DNA from: a virus
Virus record (IMG/VR): IMGVR_UViG_3300042914_002973
Location: 1 to 31,760 of that record
Length of the DNA stretch: 31,760 bases
Direction: 5' to 3' (one strand)
Every line of letters begins with the position of its first letter. Position 1 is the first letter of the stretch. Shown here piece after piece: positions 29,888-31,760 of this stretch. A program made the position numbers and the translations under genes. Under the pieces are notes generated by a model, which saw only the letters and a program-made list of their open reading frames with translations, was not told the origin of the DNA and searched no databases.

Positions 29888-30450
29888 CCGGCCTGGCCGA
29901 CATTCTAAACGCAGCATCTCCTGCGACTCCAACCGTGCTTGGTCTCCGCATGGAACCTTTCACGGTCGGCCACGCCATACTACTCCACAGGCTCGATTCT
30001 CCATTCGTAATCGGTGGAGAAATCACATCAAGCTCATTGGTGGAGGCCGTTCTGGTCTGCAGCCAATCCGCTGTCGAGTCGGTCAAAACCATGGCATCAC
30101 CATTCCGGTGGCTGCCGCTGCGGCTGATGCGCTCCCGAGTTCAGCGGTCGAATCTGGTCCAGGAATGTGAAGCCATGAAGTCTTGGATTGAATCTCAAAC
30201 CGATTGTCCGGAGGTTTTACAAAAGCCCGGATGTCGCGCAAAACGGCCGACAATGCCGTGGCCAGAACGCCTTCTCGTTGGATTGGTGGACATCGGTTTC
30301 AGCGAATCGACCGTCATTCAAATGCGAGTTGCCGATGCAGAGCGCCTCTATTTGACGAGGGCCGAGATGAATGGAGACGTTGAACTGTGGTCCGATAGGG
30401 ACGAGGAGCTGTGGCGCTACGCTCAGGAACATTCAGCCAATCGAAATTGA
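29884..30450 (+). CDS. Tail assembly chaperone-position protein
   Basis: A 188-residue protein that I start at GTG 29884, overlapping the tube stop by GTGA, since upstream frame extension would lie inside the tube gene. It has a LGLRMEPFTVGHAILLHRLDS segment and helical C-terminal parts (PERLLVGLVDIGFSESTVI; DRDEELWRYAQEHS). It occupies the place of lambda gpG. No second overlapping frame or slippery sequence typical of the G-GT frameshift is evident, so it may be a single-form chaperone. GC is a little lower than in the tube gene. Confidence 0.55.
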   Translation: MTGLADILNAASPATPTVLGLRMEPFTVGHAILLHRLDSPFVIGGEITSSSLVEAVLVCSQSAVESVKTMASPFRWLPLRLMRSRVQRSNLVQECEAMKSWIESQTDCPEVLQKPGCRAKRPTMPWPERLLVGLVDIGFSESTVIQMRVADAERLYLTRAEMNGDVELWSDRDEELWRYAQEHSANRN

Positions 30451-30453
30451 CGC

Positions 30454-31446
30454 ATGGCAATTTTTTCTCTCATCGCAAAGCTCGGCCTCGATGGCACCGC
30501 CTATGAATCCGGACTGAAGCGGGCCAGCAGTCTGACGGACAAGTTCCGAGGCAGCATTGGTGCACAGCTTGGCGCAGCGCTGTCGGTCGCTGCGGTCGCC
30601 AGCTTTGTGTCCAAGGTGATTGAAACCACCGATGCCATCGGCGATCTTTCGGAGCAGCTCAACATCAGCACCGATGACGTCCAGCGCCTGCAGGTCTTGG
30701 CCAGTCAAACAGGGGTTTCTTTTGAGACGATGGCAAAGTCCATCACAAAGGTCTCTCAAGAACGCCTAAAAGCCATCGAGGAAGGTGGAAAGGCCAGAGA
30801 GTATTTCGCAGCCTTGGGCATCTCGGTCAGCGAGCTAAACGACAAGAGCCTCTCCAACATCGAGCTGATCACCAGAATGGGCCAAGCCCATCAGGATGCC
30901 GGCAAAAGCGCGCAGACTCAGGCCGCCATCATGGAGCTATTGGGCGAAAAGGCGTTCAAGGCTGCCGGTGCGATTTCCAAGATCAACGAGCTCGGCCCGA
31001 TCAATCTAATAACAAAAGAGCAAATCGACGGCATCGGTCGAATGGCTGACCGCATCGACGAGATCAAGCGGCAGATGCTTGTGCAGGCCGCGCCATCGGT
31101 CAATTTCTTCGCTGACGCTATTGAAAGGGCGATCAAAGACGCGGAAGGCCTCGAAGATGGAATGAAAGGAATCGGCCAGATGCTGACCGGCAAGGGGTCC
31201 ATCGTGAAGGCCGCATTCCAGGAGGCATTCGCCTCTCCGGAGGAAGCATCAAAACGTTTCGAACCTTTGCCGGTAATGCGTGGCGCTATTTCACGGATCG
31301 ACATGAGAAAGAAGGAGACAGTTCTCGGAGGAAAGGACGTTCCAATTTGGGCGCAGTCGCTGTTGAATCAGACTAGGTCGCAGACATCGGAAATCAGGGG
31401 AATCAGAAGCAACACCGGACGAACGGCGAAGGCCGTCGAGGAATAA
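30454..31446 (+). CDS. Short tape measure protein
   Basis: A 330-residue protein from ATG 30454. It starts with FSLIAKLGLDGTAYESGLKR, a typical tape-measure opening, then a hydrophobic GAALSVAAVASFVSKVI, and long helical stretches with SEQLNISTDDVQRLQVLASQ, as in the TMP/minor tail family. It lacks a lytic domain. At about 0.15 nm per residue, the usual scaling, the tail would be near 50 nm, short for a siphovirus. The last part (SQTSEIRGIRSNT) may bind the tail tip. The gene ends just before the next start, which has a GAGG SD. Confidence 0.8.
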   Translation: MAIFSLIAKLGLDGTAYESGLKRASSLTDKFRGSIGAQLGAALSVAAVASFVSKVIETTDAIGDLSEQLNISTDDVQRLQVLASQTGVSFETMAKSITKVSQERLKAIEEGGKAREYFAALGISVSELNDKSLSNIELITRMGQAHQDAGKSAQTQAAIMELLGEKAFKAAGAISKINELGPINLITKEQIDGIGRMADRIDEIKRQMLVQAAPSVNFFADAIERAIKDAEGLEDGMKGIGQMLTGKGSIVKAAFQEAFASPEEASKRFEPLPVMRGAISRIDMRKKETVLGGKDVPIWAQSLLNQTRSQTSEIRGIRSNTGRTAKAVEE

Positions 31447-31447
31447 C

Positions 31448-31760
31448 ATGGCCACGATCCAGCAATCTCCAGAGCTATCCGCCTTCCCAGGGTACATTGA
31501 GGTCAGCCGAGGCTATGAAAACACCGGCAGCGGCAGGGTCGTCACGCTGGTCTTTAGAGGACCCAAGGACGTTCTTCGGATTGCATCGGCACAATGGGTC
31601 AGCCTCGGAGCCAAATATCAGATTCGCGAGGACGGCCCATTTTCTGAAGCAACGGTCACCATCGGAGGCAGCACTTTCGATCCTGGTACCGCTATTTACG
31701 ACCAGACAGCACCGTTGCCAGGTGAGGCTGCCGACATCCGCTACGAGTTCCGGACCGATT
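31448..31760 (+). CDS. Tail protein, 3'-truncated by window edge
   Basis: From ATG 31448, with GAGG six bases upstream, 104 codons are open to the end of the window. The sequence has strand patterns such as YIEVSRGYENTGSGRVV and RIASAQWVSLGAKYQIRE, and looks like a beta-rich distal tail protein. It follows the tape measure, so it is probably a distal-tail or tail-tip protein. It may continue into the sequence that ends in the left-edge gene, but the direct join is out of frame. Confidence 0.7.
   Translation, partial: MATIQQSPELSAFPGYIEVSRGYENTGSGRVVTLVFRGPKDVLRIASAQWVSLGAKYQIREDGPFSEATVTIGGSTFDPGTAIYDQTAPLPGEAADIRYEFRTD

Noticed and set aside
1-31760. tRNA genes, integrase and att sites
   Set aside because: I saw no cloverleaf with a T-loop GTTCGA context outside coding frames, and no tyrosine or serine recombinase; absence is by eye only.

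Overview
The window is almost certainly tailed-phage DNA (siphovirus with a lambda-type head). Every supportable gene is on the + strand, and genes overlap by ATGA/GTGA or sit a few bases apart. The base composition is GC-rich. No integrase, tRNA or rRNA was recognised, and no clear prophage repressor. The host cannot be named. Most structural genes start without a Shine-Dalgarno sequence, behind short C/A-rich spacers, which would fit a GC-rich host that relies little on SD (for example Verrucomicrobiota-like); that is inference only. Both ends of the window lie inside genes.

Layout: (1) 1-4275, distal tail and adsorption genes: a 5'-truncated protein, two tandem paralogues, a small protein and a 929-residue protein. 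(2) 4276-8134, early region: an AT-rich leader with a hairpin, an unknown protein, a lysozyme/transglycosylase-like protein, a ribbon-helix-helix protein, a RuvC-like resolvase, then a run of small genes translationally coupled through a repeated box that holds the SD, the stop of one gene and the GTG start of the next. Several share interchangeable coiled-coil and C-terminal modules. (3) 8135-14175, replication: a putative ssDNA-binding protein with an SSB-like acidic tip, a helix-turn-helix protein fused to a domain resembling the C-terminal domain of RNA polymerase alpha, a DnaQ/PolB-type exonuclease, a PIF1/RecD-like helicase, a primase-polymerase/SF3 helicase, a cluster of inverted repeats that could be an origin or operator, a zinc-ribbon protein and a small HTH-like protein. 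(4) 14246-21243, packaging and head: a small unknown, small and large terminase, a gpW-position protein, portal, a ClpP-type protease fused in frame to the major capsid protein, and a 58-residue protein. (5) 21255-27655: a strong hairpin, then a block of decoration/fibre-like proteins with a holin and lipoprotein (lysis) cluster nested in it. (6) 27652-31760: neck, tail terminator, tail tube, chaperone-position protein, a short tape measure and a 3'-truncated tail protein.

The order (tail genes running off the right end, distal tail genes entering at the left) suggests a circularly permuted genome, but joining the two ends directly does not keep the reading frame, so some sequence is missing or the ends are not adjacent. 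The replication genes imply a phage that primes and unwinds its own DNA but borrows a polymerase, since none is seen here.

Most notable observations: the modular small-gene array with its 18-bp coupling box; the HTH plus alpha-CTD-like protein; the protease-capsid fusion with a leader-like sequence and ATG at the seam; the inverted-repeat cluster after the primase-helicase; and the lysis/fibre island inside the head-to-tail gene order.
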